This document shows, piece after piece, positions 12,807-24,879 of a stretch of DNA of 64,000 bases. A program made the translations under genes and the position numbers. Source of the DNA: Ascarosepion bandense (lineage: Eukaryota > Mollusca > Cephalopoda > Sepiida > Sepiidae). Under the pieces are notes generated by a model that saw only the letters and a list, made by a program, of their open reading frames with translations, was not told the DNA's origin and ran no database searches. How positions within the stretch are numbered: position 1 is the first letter of the stretch; every line of letters begins with the position of its first letter. The stretch lies in assembly GCA_037127315.1 (NCBI GenBank), contig JBBBDQ010001940.1, positions 524,001 through 588,000 on the forward strand, read 5' to 3'.

Positions 12807-13096
12807 ATCAGTCAGTTAAGTGCCATACGTGATACACGCTTGGACGATCATGTCTCCAAAGAGACAGGACAGGCTGGGTAGAAGGTTATCACGCAGTAGA
12901 TTGCCATTACTTTCTGCGGTAGACTGGTTGCCAGTCAAGGCTTTAGAACCAAATTTGTCCTGTTATTAAACCATAACTAGAGGGAAGAGACCTTTCCCCA
13001 AGGGGATTTGTGCGTAAGTGAATGCAATGAATTCAGCTGGAATTTGAAATCAGCTCCTCGATTTCTTGTTCTGAGCTGATATCCACTGCACCACAA
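12807..13096 (-). repeat. tRNA-derived SINE (family 1), minus strand
   Basis: Near full-length copy. The tail CAGTCAGTTAAGTGCCATAC comes first on this strand, followed by the CATGTCTC/GAGACA pairing segment, the central ATTAAACCATAACTAGAGGG region, and a tRNA-like head ending ATATCCACTGCACCACAA. Confidence 0.85.
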
Positions 13097-15224
13097 TTTC
13101 ACAAACCAATTTAACAAAATGATTGTTTAATAAGACTAACAGTTTTAAAACTTGAGATAAAACCAGTCATAGTGACAAGAATACTTGGCATTCATTCCCT
13201 GCTATACCGCTTGTATATTATAGAAAGAGTAGGCATTTTCACTGCAACACTATTTTCTGGTACCAAAAGAAAGGAACAAATTGATTTGGATAGACTAATT
13301 GATATACTGAAAAAAAAAAAATTCAGTATGGTTTCTTGTCCCCAAAATCAGGGTGACCATTATTGGTAAAATATGAGTCTGTTATTGTAAAAAATTAACA
13401 ACCACTGATGACAGCTGACTATGGCTTGATTTGAAGTAGAATCCATTCTTTCACCAATTTCCTATGGAAATTGGTGAAAGAATTTTGTGACCCTCAAAGA
13501 CTGGCCATCCCTGGTCAGAAAGAGAGACAGAATTCTCAGAAATAAGGTTTCTTTGTTTTTAAGGAGTTTTGCAATGCTGATAATACTCACACAGGAGAGA
13601 AGATGACAAGGTTGATTAAGTGACTGACAATGTGATCCCTGATTGGTCATCTGGAAATGCTAGCATACCCAGAGTGCATCACACACAATTCCCACTGGAT
13701 ACGAGGCTCAATATAAGCAAGAGTTAGGTCTTCAGAGAGGTTCAGTTTGAATTCCAGCCTGGTATGGATAGAGTTAAGGCAAGAGATTGTGCTGTTATAT
13801 GATTGTCTGTCTTGGAAGAACCTCTGATTTTAGCCTTGAGCCAGACTAACCAACTTAGATAAAAGTGTTACAGCCTATAAAAGCCATGGGCTTCTATGGG
13901 CTATTATAATTGCTAGAATGATAAACTCACACCAAATACTGAACACTATATATATCTGTGAATTCAGATAAAATTTAGAGGAGAAATAGCCATTTTCAAC
14001 ATGTCAGTCTAAGACATGCATGTCAACCTCATTTAAACAAAGAATGAGGAAAATTCTAATACTGGAGGTTTGGTCTAGCAACAGAAGGCATGGAGGAATA
14101 TTAGCTATTACAGGGTTAAGCTAGCAGAATCTTAGTAGCAATTTCTTCTATGGTAGTGGAGGGTATATGGCTTGACCCTTGGGTTAATAGTGATAGGTAG
14201 TGGGGAAAAGGTAACTGCTTAGCCAAATTTTTAAAAAATTCTGTTCTCACTAAATGGAATAAGATAATTATTGCAATTTAAATTTATTTCTATGACAACA
14301 CATATTAATGATCACTCTACATTTATTCAGAAGTACATTCTGATATTAAAATTTTAATTTTTTCTATTAAACATAGATTACATCTGTCTCTTAGGCAAGG
14401 CAAGGACCCTTAATAGCTAAGCAGCTTCCTCTTTATCTGTGGATTTAGGTTATTTTCTTTTAATTTCCAGTATTTTTGGGAAAGGGCAGTTTGATATCTT
14501 AAATTAGGGTTATTGAAGGTGTGCCTGTGTGTATAAAGCTGTTGCTTCCAAATTCCCACCAAAATTCCAATATAAACATTATATTTCTCCTTAGGATAGA
14601 TGGTAGCTTGAAAGATCACATTTATAGATCTACAATTAAAGGGGGGAGGTATAATTCCATTATTTGTATTGGATTCACTACACTTCTTCAAGATTTGGTT
14701 ATTATGCGAGCTAATAATGTTATCCATGAATAACTAATCTTGATCGTTTTCCTATTGAATATTTTAACACACACACACACACATACACAGCATCTTATTT
14801 TTAAATTCAAAAAGATATTTTTCTTATTGTGACTTCCAACTCTGTCTGGGTCATTTATGCAGTGAATTTCAGTGACTTTCAACCCAAACTGGCTTTGTGA
14901 TCAAACAAACACAGTGTAGAACAGGTCAGAGTTTGGAATGAAGTGATTGACTATCGATTAGTCATAAAAATTTAGGTGTCCCCACATTATATATATTCAT
15001 TAATTTGGTCTTGTTAGAAAGCAGGAATAACAATATTTATCACAACTGAGTACATCCCAAATTTGCTTCAATCGTAATGAGGCTCTTTGCCTCAAATGCC
15101 TATTGAGTCAACTTTATGGTCAGGTAGGTCCTGTATGTATGTCTGGATTCTAGTTAGCATGTTTGGTAGTGTGTGTTTCATCCCTGAAGATGGCAGTGAG
15201 AAGAAATGGAAAAGTATGCTTGTC
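13097..15224. other. Spacer with one perfect short hairpin
   Basis: No coding evidence. At 13445-13483 two perfect 18-base inverted arms flank a 3-base loop. A short CA microsatellite lies at 14768-14790. The sequence around 13440-14100 is less AT-rich, but no product or family was recognised. Confidence 0.45.
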
Positions 15225-16083
15225 ACACAGGCATGGGCAACCTTTTTTCTAGTAATGGGCTGCATGATCTTATGACTCATCATAAAGTGGACTACACTAT
15301 TTCACAGTAATTTTTCATGGCTTTTTCCACTACAAAAAACCATATGCAAAAACATATAACTTAGAAATGCCGGGGAGAAATATTTCTATAATCTAAAAAT
15401 TGAAGTCTTTGTAATGATAGTTTGTTTAACACATGTGTATGTGATTTATTTATAATTTATTCATTTGAAAATAAAAGCATTTCTTTAGAGAAAATCATTA
15501 TAAATGTTTCCCGTTTCAAAAGTAAGAGCTTTAAAGAAGGAATGAAAGAAAAAACACGAGCAGTTATAAAATTAATTTGTTATTGTTAAAAGAATTCAAT
15601 TGCAGAATTATTTTCATTTGGGCACCATTTTCAACATAGAGCAATCAAGTCTATGATATTTAAATTTTTACACTGGTGTAGGCTATGACATTTGACTTAT
15701 TGAAGAGTAATGAAAAATGTTTATATATAAAACACCAATCCCAATGTATATTCCACACACTTGGGTAGTCAATGTTAAAAACGGCTCACAAATAAAACTA
15801 TATCATTCAAATTCATGTAAAGTAGCAAAACAGTGTATCTGTTTAACTTTCATTAATTAGCTTATTGCATTCTTTTGTGCTCTTTTTTTTTTTTTTTAAC
15901 AGAGTGTGAAAATTAACTAAACAGGAACCACTTCCCCTACTTTATAACTAAATCTATGCTAAGAAATAAATGAATGAAAATGTTAGTTACAAAAAAAAAA
16001 AAAAAATAAGCGACTAAATATTTAGTTCACCTGGCTTGTTAAAAAAAATAAATATTTTATGCATATGTATGGATGAAGTCTCT

Positions 16084-16121
<38 letters not shown>

Positions 16122-17368
16122 AAAAATAAATAAATTCAAGATTTACTTAAATCATTAGTTCTTGTATTTTTAAGAATTAATCACGTTTAAGGTGAGAATT
16201 GATATGTTGCGATTTGTTTCAATGAAACAGGCAGCACTTAGCTAGCCAAAGGCTGACTGTCTTACTGCAAAAAACACCAAAGTTTACTAATTTATGGTCA
16301 CCCACTGACAAAAAAAAAAATAAATAAATAAATAAATAAACCAAAATTTTGAAGGTTTTAAAAAGTAAATACATAATTTAATAATAAAAACATCTTCTGG
16401 CCTTTTCTCTTAATAATAAAGATTTTGATAAAATTGTTTTTATTGAGAAAATTTTTTTTACTTTTATTTAAAAAAAACAAAAAAAACAAAAAAAAACATT
16501 TCAAAGGTAATTTATTTGCTAATAAGTCCTAAAAGTTTAATATTGGACAATTATCTGACTTTTGCAAGAATTTCTAAATCTAATATATTTTCAACTACAA
16601 AAAGACTAAATTTCCCATACTGATTTATGGTCCCACGTTGATGCCAGGAAAAAAAATTGTTAACCAAAATTTTAAACACTCTAAAAAGAATTAAAAATAT
16701 AACTAAATAATAAAAAAATCCTCTGGCTTTTCAGCTCGCTAATAAAGAAAATTTTTGTTTTTATTAACTTTGGACTACTTTTTCATGATATATGCTCATT
16801 TTTTTTTTCTTTTTTTAGTGAATCTTTGAAGGTATCTCATTTCTAGTGGTAAAAAAGGAAAAGTCAAAAATTAAAATTTTGAATAAATCTTAACCCTGTA
16901 ACATGGTTGTGGGTATCTGATACCAATGCTCTTTGTTTCACGTTATCACGACCGTGTTCCAAAATTAAATAGAATTAGCTTAGCTTTACACTTGATTAAT
17001 TGCTTTTAAAATTAGTTTCTTGATCAACATGAAGGTGGGTGTTTTTATTAGGTGTTGACAGACTGAGAAATTTAACTATATTTACAAATATCACCACACA
17101 CACAAAAAAAGAAAAACAAAAATACCGGGGATGGAGGGCAGAATATGGTCCCAAAATTCTAGTAAGCTTTTCTAGTTAGTGTGTGTCTATGTCTGTGTCT
17201 GCGTGTGATATATAACTTAACATGTAACTGGTACAATACATAATTTTAAAAGATTTAAAACTAAGAATTATTCGAATTAAAATTTGTTAAAAATGAAAAC
17301 AATTCTTGTAAAAATTCATTAATCATTAGAATTTTTTTTTTCTTAAGACAATAGTATCCACAATATAT
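15225..17368. repeat. A/T-homopolymer-rich region with two-copy tandem repeat
   Basis: It contains several A or T runs, the longest being about 34 A at 16085-16118. Segments 16283-16445 and 16618-16765 align with an offset of about 336 bases (shared cores TTTATGGTC, CCAAAATTTT, CTTCTGGC/CCTCTGGC, ATTGTTTTTATT-like end). That implies two diverged tandem units. At 15228-15250 the phrase CAGGCATGGGCAACCTTTTT resembles a hAT-type terminal repeat, but no partner was found. Confidence 0.45.
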
Positions 17369-18953
17369 ACACGGTGGAACCTGCCGTAAGTGACCCTCTT
17401 CGTCAGCGACCACCTGTTGTTAATGACCATTTTTCTATTCATGGACGATTTGCTAATGTTAACTGACCGACCACCTCCAGAACGTGACTAACATCACAGA
17501 ATGAAAATCGCTGATCAAGCAAATGCTTTGGAAAAAAAAAAAAAATCCATAACTTCTAAATTAATCTGCGTGCCAAATATGTGGACAATGGTTAGAGGTG
17601 TAATGTGATGCCTATTGAGGTTGGGTGTCGAGGGTTTCTGGGACATTCAGTTATTTCTTTCCTTTCTAAAATAGACATCACTGGCCATGGTTTAAAAAGC
17701 GCTTCACACCGCATTTGAACAACGGTACAGAATGCGTCAAGTTGGATTTGGTCGAGATCAAAACAACAAGCGAACAAAATTCGCGCAACATCACAATCTA
17801 ATATGCACAAATGAGATATTTGTGTGATCATCTACAACGTTTTTTTTTCTTCTTTCATGAGTCGGTTAATAACAACAGCAAACGCACACGTTCAGGAAAT
17901 TTCATTGCCAATACAAGCTGCAAAGAGGAACAATCATTTTATTTACTTTATGAGAATATACAAGAGGGACAATCAACAAGTTTATCTTCATACCCTGCCT
18001 GGTAGCAAACACTGCTGGTGGCGCCAGGGGTGGTGGTCCCCGTCATAGCCACCTAAACCATGACATGACCCCGGGTTGGCAGCTGATGAAGACAGGGTAT
18101 TGCATGTGCTAACACACATTGTATGTTACAAATAGGAGAAACTAAATGAGTAATTTATTTCATTTTGATATGAGACAAGCCAGGAACACTTCCTCATTGT
18201 TTCATTATTGTAGTGTTGTATCAAACATATTTCTTGTTGAAATGTACATTGCCTGAGTTCTGTTTTGTACAACATATATTGCATTTGACATGTTCAAGGG
18301 ATTTATGCAGTCTCTGTACTGACTTGGATAAATTCAGGGATTTCGAAAATCACAATTATGTCCCTTTCTCAAATGTCTACCTTTTTCGTTCCTTTATTTC
18401 TTTGTGTATCTATCTACTCAATTTCTATCTGGGTATATCTATCTCTGTTTCTCTACCCACCACCCATGATCTGCTGTCAGTTTTTTGTATGTTTTGTTTT
18501 GTTTTTCCATGTATTATCCACATTCTCTTTTGCTATCACTCACTTCTAAGAAAAACTGAAACTATATACATCACAAATTTTTCCAACCTACATATTTTAT
18601 AAGAAATGGCTAGTATTAGTACAGGCACAAACAGGAAAGCAATAACTGACTTTTTTTTAAAGTCCACTTAATAAATATTTTTGTGAATAAATATTTTGGT
18701 CTCTTGTTGACCGATGTAAATACTTTTTTTTAAAAAAATTCTAAAATGAATTATGCTGAATAAATTTCTTTAAAGTTAGGCCAGATTACATGTTAATATT
18801 CTAATATGTACATTCTGATGAGTGGAATATACATTCCTGGTGTAAAATAGGTCTTGACTATGAGCCTTTAGTCAGAGACCACATGCCTTATGTGACCAGT
18901 TTTTGATGGCAGTAGGGGTGGTCGCATATGGAAGGTTCCACTGTATATCTTAA
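17369..18953. mobile_element. Non-autonomous pogo/Tigger-like DNA transposon with terminal inverted repeats
   Basis: The left end reads ACGGTGGAACCTGCCGTAAG. The right end, reverse-complemented, reads ACAGTGGAACCTTCCATATG, then GCGACCACC. Both are next to TATA, consistent with a TA target. Motifs of the type GTGGAACCT are typical of pogo/Tigger termini in the Tc1/mariner superfamily (family knowledge). No transposase frame is visible inside the 1.6 kb. The interior is homologous, inverted, to 1613-4425. A GC-rich patch lies at 18000-18110. Confidence 0.6.
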
Positions 18954-19762
18954 AGCTTTCTTAATTTAATAATGTCTTATTTTTATTGCATTTCTTATTT
19001 AATGATTCAGATCAGATTTTCAGTAACTGGGGATTTTGTTTTAGAAAATAAAAATACAAAATATTATTCTTCAAAGACTTGTGCTTATAACTAAAATTTA
19101 AAATATAACAAAGCCCTACAAAAATGAATTTTTTAATTTCATAAATTTAAATTAGAGGGAGGGGTAACAGATGTAAATACATATCAAAATTTTCAAAACT
19201 ATTAATTTGTGAATAAATCTTTAAAAATTTAATTAAAATTTTTAGTGATTAGCTACTTCAATAATTAACTATTAAGTTTTTTTTACAGGAATATTTTATC
19301 ATACCTGAAATCATGGTGGTGATAAAGTACATTCCCAAAGTAACAGACCAATTGATTTGCAATGCAAAAATAACATTAAAACAAAATTAACAAAAGGAAA
19401 ATTTAAAACAAGAGTTTATTTTCTAAAAGTAAATTTGTAACACAATGAAATGCTTAGAAATAGGTTTTAGTGGGATTTACTGTTTTGGTGTGTTTTTAGT
19501 GTGAAGCATTCACAGTTCCTTTTTGATAGAGGAGTGGAGAGAGAGTTACCTTAGGGTTCATGTGATTTTATATTTGAGAGCTGCTGGTATTATGTTAAAT
19601 AGCTCCTACTGCTACTAGCATGTTTAAGGGCTGCTACTGACATTAAAAGGCCCTACATTACCCTATTTCAAGTGAGATAGTTGTATAACAATCTCAAGAA
19701 AAAGAATGTTTATTAAGTCTGGCAAGAAAATTGTTTTTTAGGCCATCTAATGCATGTGCATT
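18954..19762. other. AT-rich spacer
   Basis: No gene or recognisable element. The sequence becomes less AT-rich from about 19490, just before the SINE. Confidence 0.4.
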
Positions 19763-20058
19763 GGATGTGCGTTGTGGTACAGTGGATATCGGCTCGGAAC
19801 GAGAAGCCGAGTTCGAATTCCAGTCGAATCCATTGTATTCACTTACGCGCAAATACCCTTGGGAAAGGTATTAATCCTTCCAGTTATGGGTTAAATAGCA
19901 GGACAGATTAGGTTCTATAGCTTTGGTCAGCAACCAGTCTACCGCAGAAAGCAATAGCAACCTACTGCAGGATAATCTTCTGCCCAGTCAGTCATGTCTC
20001 GAAAGAGACATGATCGCCCAAGCGTGTATCACGTATGGCACTTAACTGACTAACTGAA
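19763..20058 (+). repeat. tRNA-derived SINE (family 1), reference copy
   Basis: Well-preserved full-length copy. The polymerase III A box is visible as TGGTACAGTGG and the B box as GTTCGAATTCC, about 40 bases apart. The tRNA-unrelated body includes TTCACTTACGCGCAAATACC and AACCAGTCTACCGCAGAAAG. Near the 3' end, CATGTCTC and GAGACATG pair around a GAAA loop. The end is CACTTAACTGACTAACTGAA. This copy was used as the standard for the other copies. Confidence 0.9.
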
Positions 20059-20309
20059 TATGATGACTGCTCTTTGAAGTTCTAGGTCGTGTCTGCTTAA
20101 TTGTTTCTAATGAATCTTTACAAATACATTCTAAATTAGCCCTTTTTTGTTGATTAATGTTAATATTCTCTTGGCTATTATTAATTACAATGATGAAAGG
20201 TTTCTCTCTACATTTTATTACCTTGTAAGAACCTCTGTAAGCTGGTTGTAAGGGATGTTGGTTGCAATGAATTTTATAAGTTGCAGTCTTTGAGTGATTC
20301 TAGCATGAT

Positions 20310-21790
20310 TGTCTAGGAGACAGATGTTTCTTGAGACATCTTCAACCTAAACATATCTACAATTGAAGCAGGATCCAAGAGTGGTTCATTTGGTTTGATT
20401 ATTAACTCTCCTGGAAGATGTAAAGGTGTGCTATATGCAAGTTTAGCCCATAAAGTATAATATGGAATATTGTAAAGCCAAGAAATATAGTTCTGTGCTG
20501 TTTTCAGGGATTCCTTAAGAGAATGATGAAAACATTCTATCATGCTGTTAGCTTCAAGATGGTAAGCAGTTGTACAAATTCTGGTTGTACCAAGTAGGTT
20601 GGTTAGGGAAGCGAAAAGTGAGGATTCAAATTGTGTTCTTCTATTTATGCTGATGGTAGTGGAAACAAAATCTGCTGACCCAACTAGTTATAAAACTGTG
20701 CAACTGATTTAGGTAGGGGGAATTATTTCCGGCCAGCAAATGAATCTATCAATGCAGATGAGGAGATAGTTATATTTATGACAGGAAGGGAATGGTTCAG
20801 TGATGTTGATTTGGGCATGGTCAAATCAAGTATAAGGAATTGGGGAAAAATGTAGGTGTCTCACAACTTTGGCTTTTTGACAGGGTATACAATAAAGTAT
20901 TCAATCCCTTGTATCTTTGTTTACTCCTGGTAAGTTGCTTTGATACCCGAGTGTGATAGTTTTCTACAAAGTTTTTGGAATAAAAGGTCACAAATTTCCT
21001 GTAGAAATGTTGCACCAAATGGAATGTTTTGCATGTGGAATATATATTTCCTTCATTTGTAATGAAGAATTATCTACTAGAAGACATCTTAGATCATCTT
21101 TTTGGGAAGTTGCAATAGCTTCAAAATCAAATTGTGGAAATATTCCTGGAGAGCATGTCTGCTAGAATGTTTGTAGAGCCTTTGATCTATTGAATACTAG
21201 TTATAAATTGGCTGATGAAATTCAGATGCAGAAGTTCCCAAGGAGAATAGTTATCCTATTTTACCTTGATTGCCCCGATTAAACGTTTATGGTTTGTGAG
21301 CACATGCAAAGACCTAACTTCCAAGAAATGTCATATGGCACAGTAAACTGCCATTAACTTTGGTGCTGTACTGAGTACCAATTTCTGATAATTCAAGAAA
21401 GACACAGGTAACCATTTGTCCGATTCATGTTGCAAGACTGCTTCAGTGGCAAAACATGAGGCATCTACTGCCAAGGAAAACTGTTTCATGATTGGGGAAA
21501 GTGAGGTTACTAATATTGGTTTACTTTTCCTTTGCCAAAATAAATGCTGACAACTCTTCTTCAAAAATATTTATATCACAGTTCTTTTAATTTTATACTT
21601 GAAAAACATCTGTCAGTGGGGGATGAATTTCCTAAAAAAATTCACACCATGCCAAGGAACTGGCATAGATTTTTTCAAAGTTTTAGGAACTGGGAACAAT
21701 AGCTTTGGCTTTTTCAGATAGTAGTTTGATAACATTTTTCTCAATCATATGACCTAAAATGTCAACTTAAAATAATCCAGATTCCAGATT
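20310..21790 (-). pseudogene. Ty3/Gypsy retrotransposon pol remnant (RT end, RNase H, integrase)
   Basis: Read on the minus strand from high to low coordinate. Near 21600-21790 there is a decayed reverse-transcriptase tail (LGHMIEKNVIKLLSEKAKAI-like). At 21331-21564 there is an RNase H start with LAVDASCFATEAVLQ, then PVSFLNYQK and LMAVYCAI. Near 20700-20850 there is an integrase core with CHKYNYLLICIDRF. At 20313-20570 there is TAYHLEANSMIECFHHSLK followed by STPLHLPGELI. The order matches Gypsy pol. Stops and frameshifts separate every block, and no LTRs were identified. It is clearly inactive. Family assignment is by recalled motifs. Confidence 0.82.
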
Positions 21791-23000
21791 TACCCTTAAA
21801 TTCAAACACCACCACCATATTTTCAAAATCCTTGTAGTTTTGTTTTTATGTTCTTCTGAAGAGCTAGCAACAAGTAGACTTTTTTTATTTGTTTTTAAGT
21901 TTTATATGCAGATTTTTTTTTATCTAGTAAATATTACAAAAAAAAAAAAAAAAATACTTGGGAAGGCATAATAAAAAATTTGAAGAATGTTTAAAAAAAA
22001 AATAAATAAATAAAAATATTATAAAACCAACATCTAGTCGCAAATAATCATTTGTTTTCAAACAACGATTTAAGTGCACCTGTAAAAGTAAAAACTAAAA
22101 ACTTAAAAGTGGAAAGAAAAAAAAAAAAACGTTTTGGATTTTTTTTTTTTGAGGTGACATTTTCTTTGACTTTGCTTTTTTAGTTTTTTTTTTTTTACAG
22201 CTGGGCAGGTATCGACCTTTCTATTTTTGATACATTTTTTTCGACAGTTTAAGAAAAGACAATTCGTCGATTAAGTCACTTAAAAATAGATTTTTGTGAA
22301 ATGTTCATCTTCAGTATTTTAAAATAAAATTAGCATTACTTTTTTATTTTTGCTATAATCTCAAATTGTCTCTGTTGGTGACGAAAAAAAATGTAAAAAA
22401 AACAACGCAATAATTATTTGGTAAAATTGGTCAGTGTAGTTAAAAGACAAAAAAAAATGATATTTTATGTGAATTTTTAAAGAATTAAAATTATTTTAAA
22501 TTGAAAGAAAAAAAATTTCCAATGCTCAAAAAGCAGTAACAAACTAGACTAGAGACTTTCAATACAATCAATTACATTGCCCTCTAGGAACAAGGCTAAT
22601 TTTAGGGTTACTTTGAAAATATACTATCATAGATATATTCTAAATGATTTATGGACTCATTAAAATTATTAATATAATAAACTGACTGTGTATGGGGGGG
22701 AACTGAACTGTACATTAAAAAAAAGAGAAATTAGTAAACTCACTTGAATCGGCACACAGTGATCAAGGACAAATCAGAACTGCGGGGTTGAACTGATATA
22801 CGAAAGTGAAGAATAGGACATTAGTAACAACACTCTTAGTCTTATTTATCGTTAAAAATTTAAACTTTCTTTTAAAAAGATTTCTGATAAAATAAATCTT
22901 AAGCTAAAAGTAAATATTTAATTGACAGGTTATAATCTTAATAAGACAGTGGTTGTACAACGATGATACGAAACAAACGTTTGAAATAGTTGTCAACTGA
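21791..23000. other. A/T-homopolymer-rich spacer
   Basis: Many A and T runs and no long frame. From about 22740 base composition becomes more even, with GGCACACAGTGATCAAGG and a CACGTG box at 23018-23023. That could mark a promoter or a short upstream exon, but this is not established. Confidence 0.35.
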
Positions 23001-24020
23001 TGTTTGCTGGTTGAACCACGTGTTGTGTATTTTAAAGACAAGATGCTCTCAAAGAAAGTAAGTATTAAAAGTTTTAATTACGAGATTAATCAAATAAGAC
23101 AGTTTACCTTCTCTCTAATTAAGAAAATATATTTAGTTTTTGTTGTTTTACTTATGATCGTCCCAATTAAACTATTATTCTTTCGAAAATTGCATGTGTG
23201 TATGAGTAGGATGAATAATGATTTAAAACTTTTTTTAGCATGTGCATTCCTAAGAAGAGAAATTGTAAAATTCATCGAATTGTTAGACTATGAGCGATAG
23301 ATTAAGAAAAATATATATAAAATAATAACATATTAGTCTCAATTAATATACCCTCTTTATTTCCCTTCAAATAAATAAAGTGAGGTTAAAAATAAAAAGG
23401 CATCGTAAATTTAAATTTGGTTTCATGATTTTGTTTTATTTTTTTATTTATTTATTTTTCCTAGAAAAGAAAACATTTTTTCGAATATTAAAATAGAGCA
23501 TTATTAAATAATATATAAAATTGGTTCTCTAATTGTTTTTCCAGCATTATCTTTAATCTCACCGCGTGCAAACCTTCTATTTTTAAAAATAAAGTAATTT
23601 TTAAAAATATTTTTCTTTTTTATTCCTAACAAAAAAATAGTCTTGACTCTTCTTGAATAATTTTAAACTTTTATTTTAACTATTACAAAATATCTTTTTT
23701 TTTTTTTTTTTTTTTTTTTTACTCCCAGTTGATTTAAGTCTAAAGTAAGAACTACTGAACTGGGTAATAATACAAACTTAAAACGCAGTAAACACTAGGG
23801 ATAGTAATAACGGAACAATAGCTAAAAAAAAAAAAAAAAAAAAAGAATGAGCGAAGCGAGAACAATCTACTCACGTAAAAAAAACTGTTATGTTTCAAAT
23901 TACCTGAAGATTACTCTCATCGACATGCACCTGATGAAGGCCGCAGGACACAACAACCGAAACGTTAGCAACAAAGATGAAGGCAAACAATAGCTCTCTT
24001 CCACAAATTCAAACAAAAAT
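23001..24020. other. AT-rich spacer with candidate short exon and a repeat tail
   Basis: A short methionine-starting frame at 23043-23057 ends in GTAAGT and is discussed as a finding only. A T tract of about 26 lies at 23695-23720 and an A tract at 23824-23844. At 23925-23985 the phrase CACCTGATGAAGGCCGCAGG with AACCGAAACGTTAGC resembles the tail of family 2 SINEs. Confidence 0.35.
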
Positions 24021-24026
24021 AATTTG

Positions 24027-24130
24027 TGTCCCCCAGGGCTCTATCCTTGGACCTACATTGTTCTTCTTAATCCTAATTTTCATCAGCTACCTTCCTGATA
24101 TGATCAGTTCTCAACTCAGTATTATAGCAG
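24027..24130 (+). pseudogene. Reverse-transcriptase core fragment of a non-LTR element
   Basis: The frame reads VPQGSILGPTLFFL followed by SYLPDMI. VPQGSxLGPxLFxxxxxDLP is the conserved block of non-LTR reverse transcriptases just before the catalytic YADD. The YADD block does not follow in frame. The fragment is orphaned, with no recognisable sequence of the same element on either side. Confidence 0.75.
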
Positions 24131-24539
24131 ATTTCCCCTAACACCAAGGTTATTGAGGAAGTTAGCCTGGAACAGAGAATTTATTGATAGCAATGGAAGA
24201 ATTCAAATTCAAAGTACTAAAGAAGATTCAATGTTGTCGGTTATAACTTGACGTCTTGGCTTCACTGAGTTTTACTGCCATAATGTAGCTCCCTGTATTT
24301 TTTCTAAAAATATTTTTGTGATAATTTTTCTTTTCTCTTTGGTACGTCGTTTACGAATTTAAGTGCAGTATTGGTTTGGTTGGCAGCTTGGTCTCATCAT
24401 TTTACAGTTGAAATGGCTTGTAATTGTAATTACTATGCTAACAAAACAATAACATTACTCATTCTCTCTCACTTCTTTCTTGTGGTCCCTTGCTTTCCAG
24501 TTAACTTTGATTTTCAAAACTTTAATTGCCAAAAAAAAA

Positions 24540-24745
24540 AACAAAAAAAAAAACATGTAAGGATGTTAAAAGGGCTCAAATTTAATAACAACAAAGTTTT
24601 ATCATCAAAATGTTTATGCTATTAGTATTATTAAGAGGAAAGATCAAATTTTGTTGTTGTTATTTTTAAAAAAATTTAATCCTTTCTAACACGTTCAAAA
24701 TTTTAATTAAGATTTCATTTTTTGTTTTCCGTCAGCAATTCACGC
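24540..24745 (+). repeat. Dispersed repeat shared with 1740-1885
   Basis: Both segments contain ATCAAAATGT, then a TTATTTTTAAAAAA-type run, then TAACACGTTCAAAATTTT, then a TTTTGTT-GTCAGCA-like end in the same order and spacing. No coding content. The family is unknown. Confidence 0.5.
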
Positions 24746-24879
24746 TATTTTTTTTTTTTTTAAGGCGACTATTAAGAAAATGGAGTCCGGCGAGTAAATT
24801 TTCCCTCGCTCTTGACCGCCGGTCAAGTGATTTCTTTTTCAAATCTCAAAGGCTGCTCACACCCATTATGTTTTAATAA

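Noticed and set aside
18213..18602. 129-residue plus-strand frame
   Set aside because: It is T-rich, hydrophobic and low complexity, lies within the pogo-like element, and is not preserved in the homologous copy at 4010-4425.
23004..23300. 98-residue plus-strand frame as a protein gene
   Set aside because: No recognisable motif, AT-driven composition and overlapped by an antisense frame. Only its first codons with the GTAAGT are of possible interest.
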